The notes: generated by a model not told the origin, from the sequence alone. A DNA stretch of 64,000 nt from Alistipes dispar (GCF_006542685.1 NZ_AP019736.1:592001-656000); one strand, 5' to 3'. Positions 25,280-33,588 are shown, numbered from the stretch's first letter. Program-made: numbers and translations.

Positions 25280-25284
25280 ATCTG

Positions 25285-26799
25285 TCAATCCTGTTTTATG
25301 ATTCGCAACGAATTGGGATACAAGTTGTTCACCCGCCGCCCGATCCGCTTGGCGAAGCCCAGCGCGCGGCCGCGGGCCGCAATGAGGTTCATCCCCTCGG
25401 CCAATTCCCCGGGCGGGATGTCCTGCCGCCGCAGGTAGCGCACCGCCGTCGGCCCGTCCAGCTCCGCCACGGGCAGCGCCCCGCGGTTCAGCCCCGTGTG
25501 GAAGGCCAGCGCCGGATCGGGCTTCAGCACCCCCCGGAACACCTGTCCGAACGCCACGCCGGAATAGATCGCGGGCAGCGCTTCCGAAAGCGCCCGGACG
25601 GCGTCGGCCTGCGCCGCGAACCAGCCGTAGCAGGAGCCGGCCACCGTGCCGAAGCGCATCGCGCCGGGATCGAGCGTCCAGCGCGCCAGCTCGGCCGCAG
25701 TCGCCCGGTCGGCCGGAGCGAACACCGCACGGCGCGCCCGGGGCGTGCGCATCCGCCCCTCCGCATCGGGAGCCTTGCGGGCCACGGCGGCGAAAAATCC
25801 CTCGCCGACGGCCCGGTGGGGATAGAACCGATAGGTGCGGAACGCACCGACCCGGCCGCAGACGACGCCCCAGGCCCCGTCCACGGGCCGCTCCTCCGTC
25901 TCGGCAGCCTCGCTGCCGACGGCGGCGAGCAGCCGCTCCAGCACGCCCTCGTCCTCGTCGCGGTTGAACGTGCAGGTACTGTACAGCAGCGTGCCGCCGG
26001 GTTTGAGCGCCCGCCACGCCTCGCGCAGAATCTCCTCCTGCCGCGCGGCGCACACGCGCACGCCGCCCTCGCTCCACTCGGCGCGGGAGGCCGGGTCCTT
26101 GCGGAACATGCCCTCGCCCGAACAGGGGGCATCTACGGCCACGACGTCGAACCACGCCTCGAAGTCGCAGACGGCGCGCGGCTCGCAGGTCGTCACCACG
26201 ACGTTGCCCGTGCCCCACTTGCGGACGTTGTCCGCCAGCACGGCGGCGCGGCGGCGGTCGATCTCGTTGGCGACGACCAGCCCCTCCGGCCCCGCGAGCG
26301 AGGCGTAGAGCGTCGTCTTGCCGCCCGGAGCGGCGCAGAGGTCCAGCACACGCGCACCGCGTACCGCCGCGCCGCCGAGCAGGTGTCCGACCGCCTGCGA
26401 CGACGCCTCCTGCACGTAGTAGGCCCCGGCGTGGAAGTCGCTGTCGAAGGTGAACTGCGGCCGCGAAGCGAGGTAAAGGCCCCCGGCGCACCAGGGAACC
26501 CGCCCCGCGACGTCGAGCTGCGGCAGGCCGGGCGGTGTCTCCGTCCCGGAAAACGCCGCGCTCCCGGATGCCCCGGAAGACACGGACGCACCGGATACGG
26601 CCTGCGGTGTCCCAGCGCCCCCCGGCCCCCCGGGGAGCACTTCGGGAAACAGCTCCGGGAGCCGGTCCGTCCCCGTCTTCGCGGGGTTCAGGCGCACGGA
26701 GACCGGCGGCGGCGCGTCGAGCGCCCCGCACAGGGCGCGCCCTTCGGCCGTCCCGAGGTCGCGCAACACGCGTTCGACGAATTTCGGAGGCAGTTCCAT
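25285..26799 (-). CDS. RsmF/NOL1-type rRNA m5C methyltransferase with insert
   Basis: A 504-residue SAM-dependent RNA cytosine-5 methyltransferase of the NOL1/NOP2/Sun (RsmF-like) family. The catalytic signatures are CAAPGGKT (SAM loop), DAPCSGEGMFRKDP and LLYSTCTFNRDEDE, with the nucleophilic and assisting Cys. A C-terminal RsmF-type RNA-binding domain follows. Between the N-terminal RLNPAK strand and VPWC, at about residues 55-95, there is a Gly/Ala/Ser/Thr/Pro-rich insert not expected in the family. The gene lies 1 base after the deoxynucleoside kinase stop, in a tight leftward run. Confidence 0.9.
   Translation of the reverse strand: MELPPKFVERVLRDLGTAEGRALCGALDAPPPVSVRLNPAKTGTDRLPELFPEVLPGGPGGAGTPQAVSGASVSSGASGSAAFSGTETPPGLPQLDVAGRVPWCAGGLYLASRPQFTFDSDFHAGAYYVQEASSQAVGHLLGGAAVRGARVLDLCAAPGGKTTLYASLAGPEGLVVANEIDRRRAAVLADNVRKWGTGNVVVTTCEPRAVCDFEAWFDVVAVDAPCSGEGMFRKDPASRAEWSEGGVRVCAARQEEILREAWRALKPGGTLLYSTCTFNRDEDEGVLERLLAAVGSEAAETEERPVDGAWGVVCGRVGAFRTYRFYPHRAVGEGFFAAVARKAPDAEGRMRTPRARRAVFAPADRATAAELARWTLDPGAMRFGTVAGSCYGWFAAQADAVRALSEALPAIYSGVAFGQVFRGVLKPDPALAFHTGLNRGALPVAELDGPTAVRYLRRQDIPPGELAEGMNLIAARGRALGFAKRIGRRVNNLYPNSLRIIKQD
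26515..26637 (-). other. low-complexity insert in RsmF-like gene
   Basis: About 40 residues, rich in Gly, Ala, Ser, Thr and Pro, that interrupt the N-terminal domain without breaking the frame. Similar inserts occur in ksgA and mnmA of this window. Confidence 0.6.
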
Positions 26800-26800
26800 G

Positions 26801-27418
26801 CTATTTTCCGGCCGCTTTCAGCGCATCGAGGCGCGCGCAAATCTTATCCAGCACCGCGGGGTCCGAGACGAAGTCCTCGTGGTCCTTGTCCACGACGAGC
26901 ACCTCGCCGTCGTAGTTGTGTTCGATCCAGTCGTTGTACTTGTCGTTGAGCCGCTTGAGGTACAGCTCGTCGATGTTCATCTCGTATTCGCGGCCCCGCT
27001 TGCGGATCTGCGAGGTGAGCGTCGGCACGCCCGCCTTGAGGTAGATCAGCAGGTCGGGCTTGGGAATGAGCGTCGTGACGAGCCGGAAAATGCTCATGTA
27101 GGTCTCGATGTCGCGCGTGGCCATCAGCCCCATCTCGTGAAGGTTGCTCGCGAAGATGTACGCGTCCTCGTAGATCGTGCGGTCCTGGATGATGTCGCCC
27201 TGCGAGACGTCGGAGAGCATCTCCATCGTCTGCCGGATGCGGCTTCCGAGGAAATAGATCTGCAAGTTGAACGACCAGCGGTTCATGTCCTCGTAAAAAT
27301 CGCCGATATAGGGGTTGTTGCTCTCCTCGAGGTAGGACCGCGCGTCGTAACGCGCCGTGAGCATCTGGGTCAGCGTGGTCTTCCCGCTGCCGATATTTCC
27401 GGCTATGGCTATATACAT
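26801..27418 (-). CDS. Deoxynucleoside kinase
   Basis: A 205-residue nucleotide-salvage kinase of the dNK/dGK/dAK family, which phosphorylates deoxynucleosides with ATP. The P-loop is GNIGSGKTT (residues 7-15). QDRTIYEDAYIFA carries the Asp-Arg pair and Glu that bind substrate, and RKRGREYEMNIDELYL is the lid region. Preference for deoxyadenosine or deoxyguanosine is usual for bacterial members but cannot be read here. It sits 13 bases after the GH3 gene and 1 base before the RsmF-like gene. Confidence 0.92.
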   Translation of the reverse strand: MYIAIAGNIGSGKTTLTQMLTARYDARSYLEESNNPYIGDFYEDMNRWSFNLQIYFLGSRIRQTMEMLSDVSQGDIIQDRTIYEDAYIFASNLHEMGLMATRDIETYMSIFRLVTTLIPKPDLLIYLKAGVPTLTSQIRKRGREYEMNIDELYLKRLNDKYNDWIEHNYDGEVLVVDKDHEDFVSDPAVLDKICARLDALKAAGK

Positions 27419-27431
27419 AATGATCCGTGTT

Positions 27432-28916
27432 TTAATCCTGTTCCGTTATCCGCTCCCCGTCCAGCGCGAGCACGTCGTCCGCCACGCGGCGATCGTTCAC
27501 CAGCCGCGGGACCTTGTTCTTGCCCCGCGCACGCATCCATCGCAGGAAATAGCCCCGGGGAACCGTCACGATGCGCTGCCGTTCGAGCGTCGTGCGGCGC
27601 TTGGCATCGTAGTCCGAATTGACGGCCCGCAGCGCCTCGTCAAGCGCCCCGGCGAACCGTTCGGCGCTCTCCGGCTCGCGGTCGAACTCCACGATCCACT
27701 CGTGCGCCCCCCGTTCGCGCAGCGACATGTAGCACGGCGCCACGGTGTACTCCGCGACCGCGGCTCCCGACGCGCGGCAGGCCGCGGCCAGCGCCCGGTC
27801 GGCGTTATCGGCGATCAGCTCCTCGCCGAAGACGTTGATATACTGTTTCGTCCGGCCCGCGAAGCGGATGCGGTAGGGCGTCGTCGAGGTGAACTCCACC
27901 GTGTCGCCGATCTCGTAGCGCCACAGGCCGTTGTTCGACGTGACGAGCATCGCATAGACCTTGCCGCACTCCACGTCGGCCAGCGGCACGATGCGCTCCC
28001 CGTCGCGGAACTCGAAGAACGTGCCGTAGTCGAGCATCAGCAGCATGTCGTCGCGGCCCGGGTCGTCGGCCAGCGCGAAGAAACCCTCCGAAGCGTTATA
28101 GGTCTCCATGTAGTGCATCCCCTCCGAAGGCAGCAGCTCTTCGAACATGCGGCGGTAGGGGGTGAACTCCACCCCGCCGTGGGCGAACAGCTCCAGCCGG
28201 GGCCACACTTCGAGCAGATTCTTCCGCCCGGTGAACTCCAGCACGCGGCGCATGAGCGCCAGATTCCACGACGGCACGCCCGCGAAGGCCGTGATCGGTT
28301 CGCCGACGCATTCGCGGCAGATCGCCTCGCACTTCGCGTCGAAGTCGGGAATGATCGCCGTCCCGATGCGCGGCGCGCGGAACCAGCCGCTCCAGAAGGT
28401 CGTCTCGTGGATCAGCAGCGCCGAGAGGTCCCCCACGAGGTTCCGCCCCTCGCACGCGCACGAACCGCCGAGCGTCAGGGTCTTGCCGTCAAAGACCCGC
28501 GTGCCGGGACGGGCCGCGGCGTAGAGCGTCGCCACGTCGCGCATACCCAGCGTATGATTCCACCACAACGACTCCCGCGTGACGGGGATGTACTTGCTGC
28601 GGTCGGAGGTCGTGCCCGACGAACGGGCGAACAGCCGGACCCGCCCGGGGGCCGTAACGCTGCGCACGCCCGCCATCATACGCTCGACATAGGGCTTGAA
28701 GGTCTCGTAGTCGAACGTCTCGACCTGCGACTGGAACCGCTCCACGGAGCGGATGTGCCGCAGGTCGTAGCGGTCGCCGAACTCCGTCAGGCGGCCCCGG
28801 CGCACCAGACGGCGGAGCATCCGCTCCTGTGTCTCGACGGGGTGCCGCCGGAAGCGGTCAATCGCCCGCGCACGCTGCGAGAACCACGTCTTGAGAATCG
28901 TATTGCGAAAAGACAT
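27432..28916 (-). CDS. GH3-family acyl-adenylate enzyme
   Basis: A 494-residue protein of the GH3 (auxin-responsive promoter) superfamily, related to plant acyl-acid amido synthetases and to the ANL adenylating enzymes. The ATP motif is FARSSGTTSDRSKYIPVT (about 95-112). ETYNASEGFFAL matches the second adenylation motif, and RYEIGDTVEF and GRTKQYINVFGEELI are the C-terminal hallmarks. Bacteroidetes usually carry one copy and its substrate is unknown. It lies 2 bases after trkA and 13 before the deoxynucleoside kinase, in one transcription run. Confidence 0.92.
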   Translation of the reverse strand: MSFRNTILKTWFSQRARAIDRFRRHPVETQERMLRRLVRRGRLTEFGDRYDLRHIRSVERFQSQVETFDYETFKPYVERMMAGVRSVTAPGRVRLFARSSGTTSDRSKYIPVTRESLWWNHTLGMRDVATLYAAARPGTRVFDGKTLTLGGSCACEGRNLVGDLSALLIHETTFWSGWFRAPRIGTAIIPDFDAKCEAICRECVGEPITAFAGVPSWNLALMRRVLEFTGRKNLLEVWPRLELFAHGGVEFTPYRRMFEELLPSEGMHYMETYNASEGFFALADDPGRDDMLLMLDYGTFFEFRDGERIVPLADVECGKVYAMLVTSNNGLWRYEIGDTVEFTSTTPYRIRFAGRTKQYINVFGEELIADNADRALAAACRASGAAVAEYTVAPCYMSLRERGAHEWIVEFDREPESAERFAGALDEALRAVNSDYDAKRRTTLERQRIVTVPRGYFLRWMRARGKNKVPRLVNDRRVADDVLALDGERITEQD

Positions 28917-28918
28917 AG

Positions 28919-30259
28919 TCAGTTAAAATAATACCCCACCTTCCCCACCGACGCGGGCATGGCGAAGAGCACGACCCGGTCGTAAGCCGAAATCTGCGTG
29001 TCGTCCACGGCGATGAAAACCTTGTCGCCGCGCACGATGCCGCCGATGATCGCGTCCTCGGGCAGCCCGAGGTCCTTGATCGGGGCCTTCGTGGCCGGGG
29101 AGTTGGGCTTGACGATGAACTCCAGCACCTCGGCGTCGCTGCCCGTGAGGCACTTGATCGCCTGCACGTCGGTAGACATGGTGAAACGGAAAATGTTCGA
29201 CGCCGTGACCAGCTTCTTGTTGATGATCGTGTCGATGCCGATCGACTCGGCCAGATTGATGTAATTGAGGTTCTCGACCTCGGCGATCACCTTCTTCACG
29301 CCCATGCGCTTGGCAAGCATCGCCGCCAGGATGTTCGTCTCGCTGCGGCCCGTCACGGCCACGAAGGCGTCCATGTTCGAAAGCCCTTCCTCCATCATCG
29401 CCTCCGTATTGCGGCCGTCCTCGTTGATGATGAGCGTCTTGTCGAGCGTCTCGGCCAGCCGGTAGGCCTTCTCGGCGTTGTAGTCCACCAGTTTGATGTT
29501 GATCTCGTCCTGCAACTCCGTGGCGATGCGGATGCCGATGCGCGAGCCGCCGAGGATCATCATGTTGCGCACGTCGATATTCGACCGACCGGAGAGCTCC
29601 ATCACGTCGTGCACGGCGTCCTGCCGCGCGATGACGTAGATCACGTCGCCCTCCAGGTAGCGTTCGCCCAGACGCGGAATGATCGTCTCGCCGCCGCGCG
29701 TGATGGCCACGGTGCGGTAGCTCAGCGCCTCCTGCCCCTCGCCGAACCCCGACAGCGCCTCGCCCACGAGCGGCGAAGCCGGTTCGAGGCGGAAGACAGC
29801 CAGCGAGAGCTTGCCGCTCGAGAAATCGACGTACTCGGTGGTCGAGGTATGGCCCAGCAGGTTGATCACCTCGCGCGCCGCGACCTTCTCGGGATAGAAC
29901 AGGTAGTCGATGCCCATGTCGATGAACAGCTCCTTGTTGTCCGGTTCGAGGTACTCGTTGTTGTCGATGCGGGCGATGGACTTCTTCGCCCCGAGCCGCT
30001 TGGCCAGCGTCGCCGCCACGATATTGTCCGTCTCCTCGTGATTGACGGCGATGAAAAGGTCGCACCTGCGCACCGCAGCGCGCCGCAGCACCGCGAAGGT
30101 CGTCGAGTCGCCCTCGACGGTGAGCACGTCGGCCAGACTGCCCACCTCGGCCAGCAGTTTCTGGTCGGCGTCGATAATGGTGATATCGTGGCCGTTGCCG
30201 CTCAACATCCGGGCCAGATGGCTGCCCATCTCGCCGGCTCCCGCAATTACGATCTTCAT
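28919..30259 (-). CDS. trkA: Trk potassium uptake NAD-binding protein
   Basis: A 446-residue peripheral membrane subunit that gates Trk/Ktr potassium channels. Two tandem RCK_N/RCK_C units are seen: the first begins at MKIVIAGAGEMGSHLA, with the D-x-D end of the Rossmann strand, and the second at MMILGGSRIGIRIA near residue 205. The partner channel TrkH is not in the window. Start at 30259 because upstream codons have no family likeness. A complete promoter (TTTG-N20-TATATTTG) lies at 30358-30389, interlocked with that of the divergent small gene. Confidence 0.95.
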   Translation of the reverse strand: MKIVIAGAGEMGSHLARMLSGNGHDITIIDADQKLLAEVGSLADVLTVEGDSTTFAVLRRAAVRRCDLFIAVNHEETDNIVAATLAKRLGAKKSIARIDNNEYLEPDNKELFIDMGIDYLFYPEKVAAREVINLLGHTSTTEYVDFSSGKLSLAVFRLEPASPLVGEALSGFGEGQEALSYRTVAITRGGETIIPRLGERYLEGDVIYVIARQDAVHDVMELSGRSNIDVRNMMILGGSRIGIRIATELQDEINIKLVDYNAEKAYRLAETLDKTLIINEDGRNTEAMMEEGLSNMDAFVAVTGRSETNILAAMLAKRMGVKKVIAEVENLNYINLAESIGIDTIINKKLVTASNIFRFTMSTDVQAIKCLTGSDAEVLEFIVKPNSPATKAPIKDLGLPEDAIIGGIVRGDKVFIAVDDTQISAYDRVVLFAMPASVGKVGYYFN

Positions 30260-30341
30260 GGTCCGTGGTTCGCCGCCGGAGCCTCCCCCCGCCGCACGCC
30301 GGGACACCGGCGAACGCGGAGCGGGAAACGACGGCCGCATT

Positions 30342-30373
30342 TTTGCAATTTAACTCACAAATATATACATTTG
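30342..30373 (+). promoter_or_regulatory. promoter of small Cys-rich membrane protein
   Basis: TTTG at 30342-30345, a 20-base spacer and TACATTTG at 30366-30373, a full Bacteroidetes promoter. Its -7 box directly abuts the -7 box of the opposing trkA promoter. Confidence 0.75.
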
Positions 30374-30389
30374 TCCCGGAAACCGCAAA
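30358..30389 (-). promoter_or_regulatory. promoter of trkA
   Basis: On the minus strand, TTTG at 30389-30386, a 20-base spacer and TATATTTG at 30365-30358. It overlaps nearly all of the opposing promoter, so one polymerase should exclude the other. Confidence 0.75.
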
Positions 30390-30416
30390 TCGCGGGAAAA
30401 TTAAAAAACGAAACGT

Positions 30417-30674
30417 ATGCCTTCCTGGTTGATCCTTCTGCTTTGCGCCGTGGCGGCCGTCGGTCTGTTCGTCCTCGGCATGTCGCTGACGCTGATGATA
30501 AAAGGCCATCACATCGACTCGGAAATCTCGACCAACAAGAACATGCAGCGGCTCGGAATCAAATGCGCCGTCCAGGAGACGCGCGAGGAGGACGGCACGG
30601 CCGCCTGCTCCGACGCCTCCCCGCTGTCCGGCTGCTCGGGCAACTGCGGGGCCTGCGACATCGAGCACAAATAG
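30417..30674 (+). CDS. Small Cys-rich membrane protein
   Basis: An 85-residue protein not assigned to a named family. One N-terminal membrane helix (about residues 4-27) is followed by a soluble part. It has one Cys at about 50 and a C-terminal cluster, CSGNCGACDIEHK, with C-x3-C-x2-C spacing that could bind a metal or an iron-sulfur cluster. The layout recalls the small Cys-rich membrane proteins found near metal or redox genes, but no function can be given. It has a full promoter at 30342-30373, interlocked with that of trkA. Confidence 0.75.
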   Translation: MPSWLILLLCAVAAVGLFVLGMSLTLMIKGHHIDSEISTNKNMQRLGIKCAVQETREEDGTAACSDASPLSGCSGNCGACDIEHK

Positions 30675-30750
30675 CCACCCCGGCGCCCCGCCCCGGAGGC
30701 CCGGAAAAAGGCCGTTCCGGAAAAATCGGGCTCCGGGAACGACAGGAATC

Positions 30751-31635
30751 CTACAATTCGCAGTATTTCGACCGGCAGACGAACCAGGGATTGTGCAGGT
30801 CCGCCTCGTTGTACCGCAGCTCCGCATCCCCGGGCAGCGAACGGGTCGTCCCGCCGGCCTCCGCGAGAATGAGCTCCCCGGCGGCCGTATCCCACTCGTA
30901 GGTGCGGGTCGTACGCACGTAGTAGTCCACGCTCCCCTCGGCCAGCATGCAGAATTTATAGGAACTGCCCTGCTCGACGACCTCCAGATCGGGATGCCGC
31001 GCCCGCAGGCGTTCGATATGCTCGTGCGTCTCGGAGGTCTGGTGCGAACGCGAAACGGCCACCCGCAGGTGGTCGTGACGCCCCTCCCGGGGCAGCGGCA
31101 GCCGGGTCCAGCCGCAGACGATCTCGTCGTAGGTGTAGGAGGCGCCGGCATCCGGAGCGACGCCCTCCTTGAGAAAGGAGCCGGCATTCCGCCCCGCGAC
31201 ATACATCTTCCCGAAATAGGGCACATAGACCACCGCTCCGATGCAGACGTTGTTCTCCATCAGGGCGATATTGACCGTGAACTCGTTGTTGCCCTTGATG
31301 AACTCCACCGTCCCGTCCAGCGGGTCCACCAGCCAGTAAAGCTCCCAGTTGCAGCGCTCTTCGTAACGCATCTCGCGCCCCTCCTCCGAAAGGATCGGAA
31401 TGCGCGTCGGCCCGAGGTACTCGCGGATGGTCCGGTGAGCCAGCCGGTCGGCCACCGTGATCGGCGTGCGGTCGTCCTTGAGGCTTATGTCGTAGTCGTC
31501 GAGGTTCTTATAGACTTGCATGATCGAGGCTCCGGCTCTCACGGCCGCATTGAACAGGGGCGGCAGCAGATACATTCTCACCTTGTCGTCAATCATCGTA
31601 GCGCGTTTTTGGGAATCCGAAGTTTGCATTGCCAT
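30751..31635 (-). CDS. cysQ: CysQ-type 3'(2'),5'-bisphosphate nucleotidase
   Basis: A 294-residue metal-dependent phosphatase of the inositol monophosphatase superfamily. The metal motif is WLVDPLDGTVEFI (about 100-112), with the upstream ILSEEG Glu pair and the C-terminal EWDTAAGELILAEAGG. The usual CysQ substrate is 3'-phosphoadenosine 5'-phosphate, a by-product of sulfur assimilation; inositol phosphates are an alternative. The start is uncertain: ATGs at 31635, 31629 and about 31596 are all in frame, and a TACCTTTA near-promoter at 31638-31645 would favour the last. The gene stands alone. Confidence 0.85.
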   Translation of the reverse strand: MAMQTSDSQKRATMIDDKVRMYLLPPLFNAAVRAGASIMQVYKNLDDYDISLKDDRTPITVADRLAHRTIREYLGPTRIPILSEEGREMRYEERCNWELYWLVDPLDGTVEFIKGNNEFTVNIALMENNVCIGAVVYVPYFGKMYVAGRNAGSFLKEGVAPDAGASYTYDEIVCGWTRLPLPREGRHDHLRVAVSRSHQTSETHEHIERLRARHPDLEVVEQGSSYKFCMLAEGSVDYYVRTTRTYEWDTAAGELILAEAGGTTRSLPGDAELRYNEADLHNPWFVCRSKYCEL

Positions 31636-31811
31636 GGTAAAGGTAACAACAATTTATCATATAACGAAGGATGCGGCGCACATATTTTGCGCCGTTCCGC
31701 TTTCGGACACGATCCCCGACCCGGGGACGAACGAGGGCGGAAGCGGAGGCTCCCTCCGCGCGTCGAAAACCGTGCCGGAACGCCGCGGTGCGAAAAAATT
31801 CCGCACAACGT

Positions 31812-31842
31812 TTTGCATATCCCGCAAAAAGCCGTATATTTG
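31812..31842 (+). promoter_or_regulatory. promoter of rplU-rpmA
   Basis: TTTG at 31812-31815, a 19-base spacer and TATATTTG at 31835-31842. The leader holds a small inverted repeat, TTATGT (31852-31857) / ACATAA (31864-31869). Confidence 0.8.
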
Positions 31843-31881
31843 CACTCCGAATTATGTTTCAACACATAACACTCGAATTTA

Positions 31882-32193
31882 ATGTACGTTATAGTAGAGA
31901 TCGCAGGTCAGCAATTCAAAGCTGAAAAAGGTCGGAAACTTTATGTTCACCGTCTTCAGGGCGAAGAGAATTCGTCCGTAAGTTTCGACAAAGTCCTGCT
32001 CGCAGACAACGACGGTCAGGTCAAGGTCGGCGCACCTGTAGTAGAAGGCGCCGCAGTGAAATGCAAGATCCTGAAACATCTGAAGGATGACAAGGTTCTG
32101 GTCTTCAAGAAGAAGCGCCGCACGGGCTACCAGAAGTGCAACGGCCATCGCCAGTACCTGACGCAGATTCTCGTGGAGGAAATTGTTGCATAA
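31882..32193 (+). CDS. rplU: Ribosomal protein bL21
   Basis: A 103-residue protein of the large ribosomal subunit that binds 23S rRNA domain I. Standard features are the N-terminal [17 protein letters not shown], the central [20 protein letters not shown] and the basic [20 protein letters not shown] segment. It is followed 21 bases later by rpmA in the universal rplU-rpmA order. A canonical promoter ends 39 bases upstream. Length is normal. Confidence 0.98.
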   Translation: MYVIVEIAGQQFKAEKGRKLYVHRLQGEENSSVSFDKVLLADNDGQVKVGAPVVEGAAVKCKILKHLKDDKVLVFKKKRRTGYQKCNGHRQYLTQILVEEIVA

Positions 32194-32214
32194 ACCTTTA
32201 AAAACGAAAGTAAC

Positions 32215-32475
32215 ATGGCACACAAGAAAGGTGTAGGTAGTTCGAAGAACGGCCGCGAGTCGGAAAGCAAGCGACTCGGCATCAAATTGTTCGGCGGCCA
32301 GTTCGCAAAGGCGGGCAACATCATCGTCCGTCAGCGCGGCACGGTTCATAACGCCGGCGAGAACGTAGGCATGGGCAAGGATCACACCCTGTTCGCACTC
32401 GTGGACGGAACCGTGGAGTTCTGCAAGAAGAGCGAAGGCAAATCCTACGTGAGCGTAACTCCGCTGAGCGAGTAA
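32215..32475 (+). CDS. rpmA: Ribosomal protein bL27
   Basis: An 86-residue protein of the large subunit whose N-terminal tail reaches the peptidyl-transferase centre. It begins [20 protein letters not shown], the mature-type N-terminus without the cleavable extension seen in Firmicutes, then LGIKLFGGQ and [15 protein letters not shown]. It is the second gene of the rplU-rpmA unit. A terminator at 32539-32577 ends the transcript. Confidence 0.98.
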   Translation: MAHKKGVGSSKNGRESESKRLGIKLFGGQFAKAGNIIVRQRGTVHNAGENVGMGKDHTLFALVDGTVEFCKKSEGKSYVSVTPLSE

Positions 32476-32538
32476 GCCAGCGGCACTGCAAAAGTCCGGG
32501 GGGGGGTAAGGTCTGCCTCCGGAAAGGGAAACGAAATC

Positions 32539-32577
32539 ATCGGTCTCCGGTTCGTCGGGGACCGATTTTTCTTTTTC
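32539..32577 (+). terminator. terminator of rplU-rpmA
   Basis: A 10-bp stem (ATCGGTCTCC / GGGGACCGAT with one G-T pair), 8-base loop and a T-rich tail. Confidence 0.85.
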
Positions 32578-32830
32578 ATCGCCGGAACGACCGGAAACGA
32601 ACGCGGCAAGTCTCCCCTGCTATCGGCCCCTGTCCGGCGGAGGCAGGAAGAGACAGGGACGGCGGTAGCAGAGATTTTCGCGCGGCAGCACCGAAGAGGT
32701 CCGGACCGGCAGATGCAAAGGTCCGAAACCCGGAAACAGGCGGCAACGACGGCCATAAAGGCGGTCGGGGAAAAGGCCGGGGCAACCGGAACAGCCGGGA
32801 TAGCTCGAACTGCCGGGGCCTGCCCCGGCC

Positions 32831-32942
32831 TCCGGAACGACAGGCTGCCGGAGCGACAGGCTGCCGGAGCGACAGGCTGCCGGAGCGAGGGGTTACCGGA
32901 ACGACAGGCTGCCGGAACGACAGGCTGCCGGAACGACAGGCA
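32831..32942. repeat. 16-bp minisatellite
   Basis: Six full copies plus a partial copy of a 16-bp unit starting at 32839, 32855, 32871, 32887, 32903, 32919 and 32935. The consensus is GACAGGCTGCCGGAGC or the same ending GGAAC. The fourth copy (32887) is diverged. The period is not a multiple of three and there are no unique spacers. Confidence 0.9.
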
Positions 32943-33048
32943 CGGAAAATCCGGCTGCCGGGGAGTATCGCAAAACAGACGCAAAAAGTCCGGCTGCGGA
33001 ATGCAGCCGGACCTGTCGCACGAAGATGCGGGACAGCCCGCACCGTGT

Positions 33049-33486
33049 CTATTTCCGCTCCGCTTCGGCGGAAGCCTCGGGAGCCGCGGCACGGAACCCG
33101 GCCAGCAGCGTCTTGTCGTCGTAGAGCTTCAGCTCCGAACCCACGATCTCGTAGCGGTCCACTTCGTCGAGCATCCTGACGAAAGCATCCTCGTACTGCA
33201 TGTCGGGGCAGGCCATCCGGGTCATGCCCAGATTGCCGAACTCCAGCTTGCCGTCCTGCTTCTCGTACTTGCCGAAGAAGCGGTTGCAGTTGGTGCGTCC
33301 CGAAACGAGCGTGTCGGCGGCATCGAATTTCAGCGTGAAGGCATCCGTCCCGGCATCGATCGCCCCGGCGGGGATTCCCTCCATCTCCGCGAGTTTCCAG
33401 GTCGTGCCTTCGAGTGCGGTCTGCGCGCCTCCGCAGCAAGCCGTCATGGCTGCAAACAGAACGGCAGCCGTAAAAATCTTTTTCAT
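33049..33486 (-). CDS. META-domain lipoprotein
   Basis: A 145-residue secreted protein with a lipoprotein-type signal (MTAC then C at about residues 17-18) and a single META/HslJ domain. The domain shows the typical LEGTTWKLAEMEG start, SGRTNCNRFFGKYE and MTRMACPDMQYEDAFVRML. META domains occur in heat-inducible and novobiocin-resistance-linked envelope proteins of other bacteria; the exact role is not known. A full promoter lies at 33557-33588. The C-terminal dozen residues are Ala/Glu-rich. Confidence 0.88.
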   Translation of the reverse strand: MKKIFTAAVLFAAMTACCGGAQTALEGTTWKLAEMEGIPAGAIDAGTDAFTLKFDAADTLVSGRTNCNRFFGKYEKQDGKLEFGNLGMTRMACPDMQYEDAFVRMLDEVDRYEIVGSELKLYDDKTLLAGFRAAAPEASAEAERK

Positions 33487-33556
33487 GCTTTATTGTTTTT
33501 AAAGAGTCATTTCAACCGACGGGTCCGCCGGGAAGCCCCGGCCGCAGACGGAATCG

Positions 33557-33588
33557 CAAATATACGCAAAGATTCCCGCATCCGCAAA
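33557..33588 (-). promoter_or_regulatory. promoter of META-domain gene
   Basis: Minus strand: TTTG at 33588-33585, 20-base spacer, TATATTTG at 33564-33557. The TTTG lies in the T run of the terminator of the preceding lipoprotein gene. Confidence 0.75.

Larger units (their letters stand above)
32476..33048. other. gene-free GC-rich stretch after rpmA
   Basis: About 570 bases with no supported gene. It contains a run of nine G (32498-32506), the rpmA terminator and then GC-rich DNA with a 16-bp tandem array (32831-32942). Open frames on the minus strand here translate to repetitive Arg/Ser/Pro sequence and have no start context, so I treat the stretch as non-coding. Confidence 0.6.

Noticed and set aside
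30260..30340. Earlier start for TrkA
   Set aside because: The added residues are a Pro/Arg/Gly-rich stretch without family likeness, and the family begins exactly at MKIVIAGAGEMG.
31852..31869. A fourth copy of the Rex-type palindrome in the rplU leader
   Set aside because: TTATGT/ACATAA is an inverted repeat with different sequence and spacing and lies downstream of the promoter, so it is at most a small leader hairpin.
32831..32942. CRISPR array
   Set aside because: The 16-bp units are contiguous with no unique spacers, and there are no cas genes.
32445..33439. Leftward protein rich in Arg/Ser/Pro across the minisatellite
   Set aside because: The frame exists because of GC-rich repeats. 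It runs into the META-domain gene in a wrong frame, has no promoter or family likeness, and the 16-bp period breaks any coding repeat.
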